From UKL13-2 sp044229235 (GTDB lineage Bacteria; Pseudomonadota; Gammaproteobacteria; Burkholderiales; Usitatibacteraceae), in assembly GCA_044229235.1 (NCBI GenBank), contig JBGATH010000006.1:85133-149132 (forward strand): a stretch of DNA of 64,000 nucleotides, written 5' to 3'. Made by a program: the position numbers and the translations under genes. The notes beneath the pieces were generated by a model that ran no database searches, was not told where the DNA came from, and saw only the letters and a program-made list of their open reading frames with translations. Below are positions 9,101 to 17,621 of the stretch, piece after piece (the first letter of the stretch is position 1; every line of letters begins with the position of its first letter).

Positions 9101-12100
9101 AATGGGGACGACATAATCCTCGGCGACACAAACTCCGACGGCACAACGGGCGAATCGGACGGCGATGACACGATCCAAGGCGATGGCGGCAACGACACAA
9201 TTTGGGGCCAAGGCGGTAATGATTCGATAGATGGCGGCGACGGCAACGACACTCTTTATGGCGGCGACGGCACCGATGTCCTTTCTGGAGAGGAGGGTAC
9301 CGACATCCTGCTTGGTGGTGATGAGAACGACTCTCTGTTCGGTGGAGCAGGCGATAGGAACGAGCTTTACGGTGGCGCTGGAAATGACACGCTTGTCAGT
9401 GAAGGAACAAATGACATCCTTTCAGGCGGCGCGGGTGATGACCGCCTTTTTGCGAGCGCATCGGGTAGTGAGCTCTACGGCGGCACTCAAAATGACTCGC
9501 TACACGGCAACGCAGGCGCTGATCTGCTGAGTGGCGGGGAAGGAAACGACGAACTCTTGGGCGGAGACGGCGACGACCTGTTGGTCGGAGAAGATGGGAA
9601 CGACAATCTGGATGGTGGCGATGGAGTTGATCAGCTCTTTGGAGGAGCGGGCGACGACACACTCGATGGCGGTGCCGGGCAAAGCAACTATCTCGACGGG
9701 GGTGAAGGCACCAACACGCTAATCAGCCGTGGTGTGGGAGATACGATCATCGCGAACAAGGGCGACAACATTATCTATGTGGAAGGTGAAGGTCAGACCA
9801 ATGTTGTCATCGACGATGCTGTCGTAGACGGAGGAACGGCGACCATCCGGATCTCGCGGGTAGCCACCCGAAATGAAATATCGATAGAGCAGGTTGCTGA
9901 CGGCGGGAACGTATTTGTGCTTAACACGGGCGACGGCCGCCAAGTCAACCTTCGTGGTGGCGTAAATCATGCCATCTCGATCGCAATCGAACTTGATTCC
10001 GGGGACAGGGTTTCGTTGTACGACCTGCTGGATTCCGCGGGGCCGATAAACTATGCCGGCGTTGCCGAAAGTGGCGGCTTCGTGGTGGGGAGCGGAGGCG
10101 CCGACAACCTCACGTTGGGAAATCTGGGAGGCATCGTTCAGGCAGGACGCGGCGACGATGTTATCCATGGCGGATCGGGAAGCGACTCATTGGATGGTGG
10201 CTTTGGCGCGGACGTTATGTCCGGGCACGATGGCGACGACGAATATTCCGTCGATAACGCTGGCGATAGAGTCATAGAAGAGATTGGTGGCGGCGTAGAT
10301 ACAGTATTTAGCACGATCGATTTCACCCTCGGCGCCAACGCCGAAAACCTTTACCTGGATAGCGCGGATGATCGCGTCGGCACGGGCAACGAACTCGACA
10401 ACGTGATCGGTGGCGGCGACGGACGCAACACGCTGATTGGATTAGCCGGCAACGATACCCTTTACGGCGGCTTGCAGGATGACGTGCTCGAAGGTGGTGC
10501 AGGCGATGACCAGCTGTTCGGCTCGGATGGAAACGACACCTATGTGTTCGGTTCCGAAGCCGGAACCGATACGCTCAACGATTGGATTGGCGACAACACA
10601 CTGCGCTTCAATGAAGCAACCGGACCGCAAGGCATCCAAATCCGCTACCTGAACGCCAATGGTGACATCCGCATCGACTACGCCACGGGCGCATCGGTGA
10701 CGGTGCTGGGCAACGACGCGGGCGGATTCAGCCAAGTGGAGTTCGCAGACGGTTCAACACTTTCGAAAACCGATTTCCTGGCGGCCACGCTGCAGAACAA
10801 TCTGCTGGTGGGTACCGAAGACAACGACAGTCTTGTCGGTTCAGCAACGTCCGATCTGGTGGTCGGCCGTTCCGGTGATGACACGCTCGCAGGCAATGCC
10901 GGCAACGACACGCTGTACGGCGACGAGGGCGACGACCTCATCACAGGCGAGGGCGGTAACGACGGTCTCTTCGGCGGGACTGGCAACGACACACTCGTTG
11001 GCGGCGACGGCGATGATATACAGGTTGGCGGTGACGGCGACGATGTCATCGCAGGCAATGATGGTAACGACACGCTCATGGGCGACGCTGGCGATGACGT
11101 GATCGGTGGCGGCGCGGGTAACGACACCCTTTTCGGCGGTGAGGGCGACGACCTGCTCGACGGTGGTGCGGGCGATAACGTTATCGACGCCGGCGCTGGA
11201 AACGACCTCATGATTGGTGGCGAAGGCAACGACACCTACATCGCAGGCAACCTCAACGAGTTTGGTCTCAAGCGAATCATTGATGCGGGTGGGCAGAACA
11301 CCTTGAAGTTTGGCGAAGGTGTCAAGATTTCCGATCTGGCGACTTTTCGCGGCGACGGCGACAGCGGCGATGTCGTTGTCACAATTGGCAACCCGGGTAA
11401 CAGCATTACTATTTCTGACGCGCTGTCCGGCTCTATAACCAACTTTGCGTTTGCCGATGGTACCTCCGTCGGATATAGCGATTTTCTCAGCCAAACCTGG
11501 AAGGGCGGCGATTTGATCGGCACGTCCGCAGACGATGACCTGCGCGGCGGCACGGGTAACGAAACCATTAACGGCCTCGAAGGCAATGACGTACTCAGCG
11601 GTGGCGCGGGCAACGATTCTCTTGAGGGCGGCGATGGACTCGATACGCTTGACGGCGGGGCCGGGGATGACGTGCTGCGCGGGGGCGAAGATGACGACGT
11701 GTTGCGCGGCGGTAGCGGGACAGACGAACTGCACGGTGACGGCGGACGTGATCAGCTTGATGGCGGCGCTGGGAATGACAGCCTATCTGGCGGCGATGAC
11801 GTGGATACCTACTTGCTCAATGCCGGTGGCGGGCAGGATGTAGTGGTCGGTGAATCCGGTCTGAATCATATCCTTGTCGGTGGCAACACCGGTTTGGATG
11901 GCGTTCGCGCGCAGACCGAAGGCGCTGACGTACTGGTCTGGCGTGCGGTAACGGGCGACTCATTACGACTGACCCATTACCGTGACGGGGGCCAACGCTG
12001 GCAGATCGATACGGCTGGCGGGAAGACCATGTCGCTGGATGATCTTCTGGTCGCCACGGCAACTGGCGGCACGAGCCAATCAAACACTGCAGAAAAGATC

Positions 12101-15100
12101 GCGAACTATCGCGAAATCTTCGCGGAGAAACAGTTGTTGTCTTCCAGCGACGGGCTTTCAGGGCTCAACCTGGCGGAAGGCACATCCAACGTCACCTACA
12201 CCGACCGAAACGGCAATCGCACAGATTACCAATTGGGCATTACGCGTCGGACGATTCAGGGGGATGGCACGGAGTTGGTGGCCGATGGTACTGAGGTCTA
12301 TACCTCTGCAATCAGCAGCCAAACGACCGAGACCAGGACTTCTTACACCACCAGTACCGAGACCACTACGAGTACTGAGCAGACGTACAAGCTGATCCCG
12401 TTTGATGTGTCGCGACTTGCCGACACCGGAATCGCAGGCCTCCAAGCCACGTATTCCAACGGAAACCTTGTGGTTAACGGTAAACCGAAAGTCACCACCA
12501 CAACGACAACGGTACGCACGCCGGTCGTCGAGGTCATCAATCATGTGAATCGGACTGTTACCGACACCGTCACCAGCGATACTGTGCAGGGCGGCGCCAG
12601 CGACAACACCGTAATTAACTCCGGCGCGGGAAAGTTGGTGGATGCCGGCGCCGGCAATGACCACGTCATTGACCAGGGCGCAAGCGGTGAAATGGACCAT
12701 GCGGGGTATGGTGATCAGGACACCGAACGCTATGGCGATTTTCTATATGGCAACGCCGGCGACGACGTCCTGAATGGGCGCGACCAGCGTGATGAGCTGA
12801 TTGGCGGCGCCGGCTCCGACACGATGGACGGCGGGCGTGGTGCGGATACCTATCGCATTTTCGCCGATGAAGACGGTCACGATCTGGTACTCGACAGTGG
12901 CGCGAACCCCCTTCGCGTGAGTATCCATTTTGTCGGCGTCGTGGATGGCGAAGGGCCGGGGCGTGTTTGGGACCAGGCGCTGGATATCGTTGGCGACCTG
13001 CCACGCACCAGCGAGGCGCTCTCAGCCTTGATTTCGCTCGGGCTGAAAGAAAACCCGTACAAGCCGGGTACCTATGTGCTCGAGCAGCCGGACTTTGGCT
13101 CGTCCGATTACTACGACACGGTGCAAGCATTGCCCGCGAAAATCGTCAGTGCCCTCGCGCCATATTTCCCTGGATTGCAGGACCGCTTCGACCAGCTGGT
13201 GGCCGACGGACAAGGCCAGGTTCGGTATGACGCAAACGGCAACATCGAAGCCGGTTTCCACCTTGACACTGATTTCACTTCCACGGCGGCCGAAGGGTTG
13301 ACGGGCGGCAATGTCGAAGACGTCGTCTCTTTCGAGGCCGGCATCGAGCGCGATGCGCTGGTGGTCAATCGCACATTTATTTCTGTGAATGGCGCCGACC
13401 AAGCCGGCTTCGAGATCAGTTGGGGCGGTGAGGGGCGCGTGCGCGTGCTCGCTCCGACCGTCGGTGAAATCGGCGGGCGCGGCATCGAACGCTTCCAGTT
13501 TGCCGACGGCACCTCCATGTCCATGGACGAGATGATGCTTCGCGCCAACTGGGCGCCGGTGTTGAACACGCCGCTGGCCGACCAGAGCACGGCGGAGGGT
13601 GCTGCGTTTGAGATCAGCCTGCCTGCAAATGCATTCCAGGATGCCGATGCCGGCGAGGCCCTTTCCTATTCGGCCACGCTTGCCAATGGCCAGGCCTTGC
13701 CCGCCTGGTTAGCGTTCAACACCGAGACCGGCAAGTTCTCGGGAACGGTTCCCGGCAATGCATCGGGTACCTTGGAAGTACGGGTGACGGCGACGGATCC
13801 GCATGGCGCCAAAGTGAGCGACGTATTCACGGTCACCATCGCTGATGTGAATCACGCGCCGGAGATCAGGCTTCCGCTCAGCGGTCAGCAGGTAACACAA
13901 AATGACGCGCTGACCTTCAGCGTGCCGGATGACGCCTTTGCTGATCCCGATGATGGCGATGGTCTCACCTACTCCGCGACGCTGGCGAACGGCGATGCGC
14001 TGCCGGAATGGCTACGCTTTGACGCCGCGACGCGTACCTTCACCGGTACGCCCGGAAGCGGTGATGTGCGCGATCTGGATGTCACGGTAACTGCCACCGA
14101 TATGGCTGGCCAGGGTGTTTCGCAGAGCTTTGCGATTGCGGTCGCCAACGTCAATGATGCGCCAATTGTTGCGATGCCCTTGGTTGCGCAGACGGCAAAT
14201 GAAAATGGAACCTTCAGTTTCACCGTGCCGGAAGATGCCTTTGCGGATCCGGATGCCGGCGACATGATGAGCTTCACCGCCACGCTCGACAACGGCGATG
14301 CGTTGCCGGCGTGGCTGACGTTTGATGCGGCCACGCGCACCTTCAGCGGCACGCCGGCAACCGTTGATATTGGCTCGTTGTCGGTGAAGTTGACCGCGAC
14401 CGATTCTGCCGGACTGAGCGCCACGCAGGGCTTCATCCTGAATGTGGCCGATGTGAATGACGCCCCGATTTCAGGCGATGCCCTGCCAGCGCAGCAGATC
14501 AATGAAGACAGTGCCTTTACCTACACGCTGCCCGCGAGCGCGTTCAGCGATATGGATCAGGGCGATGCGCTGAGCTTCACCGCAAAACTGGCCGATGGCG
14601 ACGCTTTGCCTTCCTGGCTGTCATTCGACGCTCAGACACAGACCTTTTCCGGGACACCGGCCAACGGTGATGTCGGTGAAATCAACATCAAGGTTACGGT
14701 AACCGACGCGTCAGGACTATCAGCGAGCCAGGCCTTCAAGCTCAACGTGGCCAACGTCAACGATGCGCCACAGGTGGTGGGCGTCATCGTGGCGCCGGAT
14801 GTGGCGGAAAACCAGCCATTCACTTTCGCCGTTCCTGCCGGGACCTTTGCCGATGTCGATGCGGGCGACACATTGAGCTACAGCGCCAAACTGGCCAACG
14901 GCGAATCATTGCCCGCGTGGCTCAGCCTGACGCAGGGTGCCGACGGACGTCCGCAGCTGGCGGGTACGCCGCCGACTTCGTCGCCGGCCTCGCTCGGCAT
15001 CGTGCTCACGGCAATCGACGCGGCCGGCGCATCGGTTTCTTCATCGTTCTCGTTGAATATCGCCCACTCTACGCAGGACCCTGACCAGGTGCTCACCGGC

Positions 15101-16195
15101 ACCAAGAAGAGCGATACGCTCACCGGTGGTTCCGGCAACGATACCTTGTCCGGTGGCAGCGGCAATGACATTCTCAACGGCATGGGCGGCCGCGATACGC
15201 TCAACGGCGACAACGGCGCCGACACGCTCAATGGCGGTGATGACGACGACCAGCTGTTCGGCAACGCCGGCAGTGACGCATTGAATGGCGATGCCGGTAA
15301 CGACGTGCTGCATGGCGGAACTGGCGGCGACAGCCTTGATGGCGGAGCAGACGACGATGTGTTGTTCGGCGACGAGGGACTCGACCAGCTGTTTGGCGGT
15401 AGCGGCGACGACTATCTGAATGGCGGGACTGGTGCGGATGCGCTTGATGGTGGTCAGGGCAACGACCTGCTTGAAGGCGCGCAGGGCATGGACGTTATCA
15501 CCGACCTTCAGGGCAACAACCTCCTTTCGGGTAACCAGGGTTCGGATCGTTTGACGGGCGGGGATGGCAACAACGTGTTCATCGGCGGTCTGACCAACGA
15601 CTCCATCGTTTCCGGGGCCGGTAACGACCTGTTCGCGTTCAATGCGCTGGATGGCGACGACCACATCCGTCTGGGTGGTGGAGAAGACACGCTGTCGCTT
15701 GGCGGCGGTATCCGCTACGAAGACCTGAGCCTGATGAAGCAGGGCGACAGTCTGCGTCTGAATCTTGGTAACGGTGACACGATTACGTTCGATGACTGGT
15801 ACACCAGCGCCGCAAACCAGAGCCTGGTCAATCTGCAAGTGATTGCGGATAGCCTCGGTGATTACGCGCCAGATGGCGCCAATACGCTCAAGGACAACCG
15901 CATGGAGAACTTCGATTTCCAGGCACTTGTTGCCAAATTCGAAGAGGCGCGCGCCGCTAATCCGCGTCTGAACCGCTGGTCGATGATGAATTCAATGCTG
16001 GGCGCGCATTTGGGCGGAAGCGACATCGCGGCCATGGGCGGCGACATCGCTTATCAATACGGCCATGCCGGGTCATTGGCGAACGTCAGCGTTGATGCGG
16101 CGCAGGCGATCCTAGCGGCGGCTCAGCTCAACATTGATCCGCAGGCCCTGCAATCCGTGGCGGCCTTGCAAACCGGGGGGCAGCGGCTCATGTAG
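6119..16195 (+). CDS. Giant RTX protein with lipase-like N-terminus and five cadherin-like domains
   Basis: About 3,358 aa, probably secreted by the upstream exporter. Residues 1-250 form a lipase (class 3)/alpha-beta hydrolase-like domain with nucleophile elbow GHSLGGG (108-114, Ser110) and a candidate catalytic His222 in SIDLHSITLL. The acidic residue was not assigned. RTX nonapeptide blocks follow at residues about 404-468, 621-1214, 1338-1481, 1571-1714, 1801-1904 and 2161-2248, separated by non-repeat modules. A Thr-rich stretch lies near 2070-2140. Five tandem cadherin/dystroglycan-like domains (about 2476-2981) are each marked by a D.DxGD.LS.xA.LxxG..LPxWL pattern. A last RTX block (about 2991-3194) precedes a C-terminal segment of about 160 residues that should carry the secretion signal. 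ATG 6119 and ATG 6122 are adjacent, with a weak GGA upstream. The 5' kilobase is more AT-rich than the repeats, suggesting domain acquisition. Lipid hydrolysis is inferred from the motif. Confidence 0.88.
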   Translation: MMPSAIELGQLSGRVYSRTQANRTPLPFGWTDVQLIPDQASGFSAGVFRKGNEIVIAYTGTNERQVIDFLSANIPVALGQPSAQVIEAMKLYLNVKRDNPSASLTFTGHSLGGGLAALMAVYFDRPATTFDAAPFEASARDAQVLLNGYRASLLMAGFSDSAFNDLANSITNDLFLSREQRVDSIEVAGEVLSAGRLPGTNIMGSRSFIPVGQQNVSSIDLHSITLLNTLMQSTSFAVAISALPDSLKLFFDSSLLAADPKSSQEKNFLDHLLIQNSGVNNNSQFLDKFAADLNKLVDGTGAAKTIPTVRDALIAVAMEYYFLKDAPSANQIFFESNNALSFKYSDIGAPQYHSLRLLSAAISSTLVASEKEYVSSLQRRNSWHIQSGEGSMTFAAVGTESNAIIGGSEGDTLTGGSGIDNIIGGLGNDIIDGGADADILIGGGDNDTLTGGTGRDALIGGAGNDTYKIAAGDGVDTIIDSDGLGTIQYRRNGATADITLSGGKKLTDSQYNTVWQSDDAEITYAKTSGGLAISFKSDQSTKLFIRDFSSGQLGITLEDAYLPPPPKMQILGTASNDNSNLGGTGKDFQPTLLATGSNQELLGLGGADRLQAAFDGDIARGGDGNDYLVDIGSEVGTTAKQELFGDQGNDILLAANGDDKLFGGDGHDTLSGGDGDDILDGGDGNDFLDGGKGADTLIGGDGSDFIIGGGTFRGDYDAIKAVDNTLEVIQVDVAGNITRLARVKGANGEATNADVSMSGDGGNVIDAGAGNDIVYGGSGDDIIYAGADSDLVIGMAGADVIQGGSGNDRLYGDGTAGMFTDDTPNGIGASTQAELHADDDIEGGDGDDFIAGDGGSDTIEGGRGNDVIYGDSDKLAEAFHGDDFIDGGEGTDHVYGGAGDDTIFGGNSASDNLVGDVDYLSGDKGNDTIDGEDGNDVMSGGEGNDTLYGSTGDDHIEGDGGGADFSNNGDDFIDGGDGQDAIIGGGGKDTIFGGNGDDIILGDTNSDGTTGESDGDDTIQGDGGNDTIWGQGGNDSIDGGDGNDTLYGGDGTDVLSGEEGTDILLGGDENDSLFGGAGDRNELYGGAGNDTLVSEGTNDILSGGAGDDRLFASASGSELYGGTQNDSLHGNAGADLLSGGEGNDELLGGDGDDLLVGEDGNDNLDGGDGVDQLFGGAGDDTLDGGAGQSNYLDGGEGTNTLISRGVGDTIIANKGDNIIYVEGEGQTNVVIDDAVVDGGTATIRISRVATRNEISIEQVADGGNVFVLNTGDGRQVNLRGGVNHAISIAIELDSGDRVSLYDLLDSAGPINYAGVAESGGFVVGSGGADNLTLGNLGGIVQAGRGDDVIHGGSGSDSLDGGFGADVMSGHDGDDEYSVDNAGDRVIEEIGGGVDTVFSTIDFTLGANAENLYLDSADDRVGTGNELDNVIGGGDGRNTLIGLAGNDTLYGGLQDDVLEGGAGDDQLFGSDGNDTYVFGSEAGTDTLNDWIGDNTLRFNEATGPQGIQIRYLNANGDIRIDYATGASVTVLGNDAGGFSQVEFADGSTLSKTDFLAATLQNNLLVGTEDNDSLVGSATSDLVVGRSGDDTLAGNAGNDTLYGDEGDDLITGEGGNDGLFGGTGNDTLVGGDGDDIQVGGDGDDVIAGNDGNDTLMGDAGDDVIGGGAGNDTLFGGEGDDLLDGGAGDNVIDAGAGNDLMIGGEGNDTYIAGNLNEFGLKRIIDAGGQNTLKFGEGVKISDLATFRGDGDSGDVVVTIGNPGNSITISDALSGSITNFAFADGTSVGYSDFLSQTWKGGDLIGTSADDDLRGGTGNETINGLEGNDVLSGGAGNDSLEGGDGLDTLDGGAGDDVLRGGEDDDVLRGGSGTDELHGDGGRDQLDGGAGNDSLSGGDDVDTYLLNAGGGQDVVVGESGLNHILVGGNTGLDGVRAQTEGADVLVWRAVTGDSLRLTHYRDGGQRWQIDTAGGKTMSLDDLLVATATGGTSQSNTAEKIANYREIFAEKQLLSSSDGLSGLNLAEGTSNVTYTDRNGNRTDYQLGITRRTIQGDGTELVADGTEVYTSAISSQTTETRTSYTTSTETTTSTEQTYKLIPFDVSRLADTGIAGLQATYSNGNLVVNGKPKVTTTTTTVRTPVVEVINHVNRTVTDTVTSDTVQGGASDNTVINSGAGKLVDAGAGNDHVIDQGASGEMDHAGYGDQDTERYGDFLYGNAGDDVLNGRDQRDELIGGAGSDTMDGGRGADTYRIFADEDGHDLVLDSGANPLRVSIHFVGVVDGEGPGRVWDQALDIVGDLPRTSEALSALISLGLKENPYKPGTYVLEQPDFGSSDYYDTVQALPAKIVSALAPYFPGLQDRFDQLVADGQGQVRYDANGNIEAGFHLDTDFTSTAAEGLTGGNVEDVVSFEAGIERDALVVNRTFISVNGADQAGFEISWGGEGRVRVLAPTVGEIGGRGIERFQFADGTSMSMDEMMLRANWAPVLNTPLADQSTAEGAAFEISLPANAFQDADAGEALSYSATLANGQALPAWLAFNTETGKFSGTVPGNASGTLEVRVTATDPHGAKVSDVFTVTIADVNHAPEIRLPLSGQQVTQNDALTFSVPDDAFADPDDGDGLTYSATLANGDALPEWLRFDAATRTFTGTPGSGDVRDLDVTVTATDMAGQGVSQSFAIAVANVNDAPIVAMPLVAQTANENGTFSFTVPEDAFADPDAGDMMSFTATLDNGDALPAWLTFDAATRTFSGTPATVDIGSLSVKLTATDSAGLSATQGFILNVADVNDAPISGDALPAQQINEDSAFTYTLPASAFSDMDQGDALSFTAKLADGDALPSWLSFDAQTQTFSGTPANGDVGEINIKVTVTDASGLSASQAFKLNVANVNDAPQVVGVIVAPDVAENQPFTFAVPAGTFADVDAGDTLSYSAKLANGESLPAWLSLTQGADGRPQLAGTPPTSSPASLGIVLTAIDAAGASVSSSFSLNIAHSTQDPDQVLTGTKKSDTLTGGSGNDTLSGGSGNDILNGMGGRDTLNGDNGADTLNGGDDDDQLFGNAGSDALNGDAGNDVLHGGTGGDSLDGGADDDVLFGDEGLDQLFGGSGDDYLNGGTGADALDGGQGNDLLEGAQGMDVITDLQGNNLLSGNQGSDRLTGGDGNNVFIGGLTNDSIVSGAGNDLFAFNALDGDDHIRLGGGEDTLSLGGGIRYEDLSLMKQGDSLRLNLGNGDTITFDDWYTSAANQSLVNLQVIADSLGDYAPDGANTLKDNRMENFDFQALVAKFEEARAANPRLNRWSMMNSMLGAHLGGSDIAAMGGDIAYQYGHAGSLANVSVDAAQAILAAAQLNIDPQALQSVAALQTGGQRLM
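13546..15060 (+). repeat. Five tandem ~300-bp repeats encoding cadherin/dystroglycan-like domains
   Basis: Five consecutive copies of about 100 codons inside the giant RTX gene. Each starts near a VNxAP motif and contains PxxAFxDxDxGDxLSxxAxLxxGxxLPxWL followed by F(S/T)GTP. Copies 2 to 4 are most alike; copy 5 diverges after PAWLSL. Such domains are typical of Ca2+-dependent adhesin-like surface proteins and could hold the lipase at a distance or bind glycans. The count and limits come from reading the translation. Confidence 0.8.
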
Positions 16196-16315
16196 TGATC
16201 GCTTTCAGGAGCAGGGCGGGATGAAACGCTGGAAGCCTTCGGCCGCATGTTAATTTGCTAGACTGCGAACCATACGCGCCTGCTGTTAAGCGGGTGTCCG
16301 ATCGCAATCTCGCCA

Positions 16316-17485
16316 ATGAGTGAATCAATGCTGAAAGTTCGCCGTCTGATTCTGATCGTTCCCTGTATCGCAGCTTGCTTTGCAGGCTGCGCCTCCATCC
16401 CCTCGAGCGGCCCGAGTGCCGGCGAGACTCAGGCCGCTGCCCTGCCCGGCGCGAGCGCGATCCAGGTGGTGGATGTGGATGACGCCATTACCCGCAGCCT
16501 GCTCGCACAGCGTACGCAGTCGCTGTTTTCCGAGAAGCTGGGGAACGCCCCCGGCGCTAACCATGTGGTGGGGCCCGGCGACGTGCTGGAGGTCTCCATC
16601 TGGGAGGCGCCCCCGGCCACGCTGTTTGGCGTCAGCCCGCTGGAGACGCGCGGCGGCAACGCGGGTGCCCGCTCGACCGCACTGCCGGAGCAGATCGTCA
16701 GCAGCGACGGTTACATCACCGTGCCGTTCGCAGGGCGTGTTCACGCCGGCGGCATGACGCTGCAGGGGATTGAAAATGAAGTGGTCAAGCGGCTCAAGGG
16801 CAAGGCCAACCAGCCGGAGGTGATGGTGCGGCTGGTGCGCAATCTCTCCGCCAACGTGACCATCGTCGGCGAGGTAACCAACAGCACGCGCATCCCCATC
16901 ACCCCCAGCAACGAGCGCCTGTTGGATGCCCTCGCCGCTGCCGCCGGCGTGCGCCAGCCGGTGAACAAAATGACCATCCAGGTGACGCGTGGCGGCAACG
17001 TCTATTCGTTACCACTGGAAACCATCATTCGTGATCCGCAGCAGAACGTGCGCCTGCAAGCCGGTGACGTGGTGACAGCCTTGTTCCAGCCGCTGAGCTT
17101 CACGGCGCTGGGCGCCACCGGCAAGAACGAGGAAATCAACTTTGAGGCGCAGGGCATCACCCTCGCCCAGGCGCTGGCCCGCGCCGGCGGGCTGCAGGAC
17201 TCCCGCGCCGATGCCAGGGGAGTTTTCATTTTCCGTTTCGAGCCGGCCAATGCGCTCAAATGGCCCAAGCAGCCGGCCGCGACCACGCCGGAAGGCAAGG
17301 TGCCGGTGATCTACCGCATCGACCTTAAAAACCCCAACAGCTTTTTCGTCATGCAAAGTTTTGCCATGAACAACAAGGACCTGATGTACGTCTCGAACGC
17401 GCCGGCAGCGGAACTGCAAAAGTTCCTGAACGTGGTGTTCTCGGTGGCGTACCCGGTGCTGACGGCAGTACAGGCGACGAAATAG
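16316..17485 (+). CDS. Capsule/polysaccharide export outer-membrane lipoprotein (OPX; CtrA/BexD/Wza family)
   Basis: Outer-membrane channel protein for polysaccharide export. Its length, 389 aa, matches CtrA/BexD-type partners of ABC capsule exporters better than the longer KpsD. A lipoprotein signal peptide ends in F-A-G-C, with the lipidated Cys at residue 25. The Poly_export domain begins at VVGPGDVLEVSIWEAP, and SLBB-like domains follow (VTIVGEVTNSTRIPI, then a second at about 250-310). The first ATG is at 16316; the ATG at 16328 (MLKVRR) is an equally good start. The inner-membrane parts kpsE, kpsM and kpsT lie 20 kb away on the opposite strand at the other end of the locus, so this gene opens the plus-strand arm of the capsule cluster. 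Confidence 0.93.
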   Translation: MSESMLKVRRLILIVPCIAACFAGCASIPSSGPSAGETQAAALPGASAIQVVDVDDAITRSLLAQRTQSLFSEKLGNAPGANHVVGPGDVLEVSIWEAPPATLFGVSPLETRGGNAGARSTALPEQIVSSDGYITVPFAGRVHAGGMTLQGIENEVVKRLKGKANQPEVMVRLVRNLSANVTIVGEVTNSTRIPITPSNERLLDALAAAAGVRQPVNKMTIQVTRGGNVYSLPLETIIRDPQQNVRLQAGDVVTALFQPLSFTALGATGKNEEINFEAQGITLAQALARAGGLQDSRADARGVFIFRFEPANALKWPKQPAATTPEGKVPVIYRIDLKNPNSFFVMQSFAMNNKDLMYVSNAPAAELQKFLNVVFSVAYPVLTAVQATK

Positions 17486-17621
17486 CGTAGAACGCCATTT
17501 GGCGCGGCTTTCAGGGCGAAAATGGCCTGGGAGGCGCGCCAGTGCTAGGGTTTGGCAATAAGGCGAATCGCCTCCCGAGTGCCTCGGACGTAGCTGGATC
17601 AATCGTGATTGTTTCGAAAAA

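Noticed and set aside
7273..11734. Many antisense frames opposite the RTX repeats
   Set aside because: They are low-complexity (S/P/V-rich) reverse reads of the glycine-aspartate repeats and follow the repeat period.
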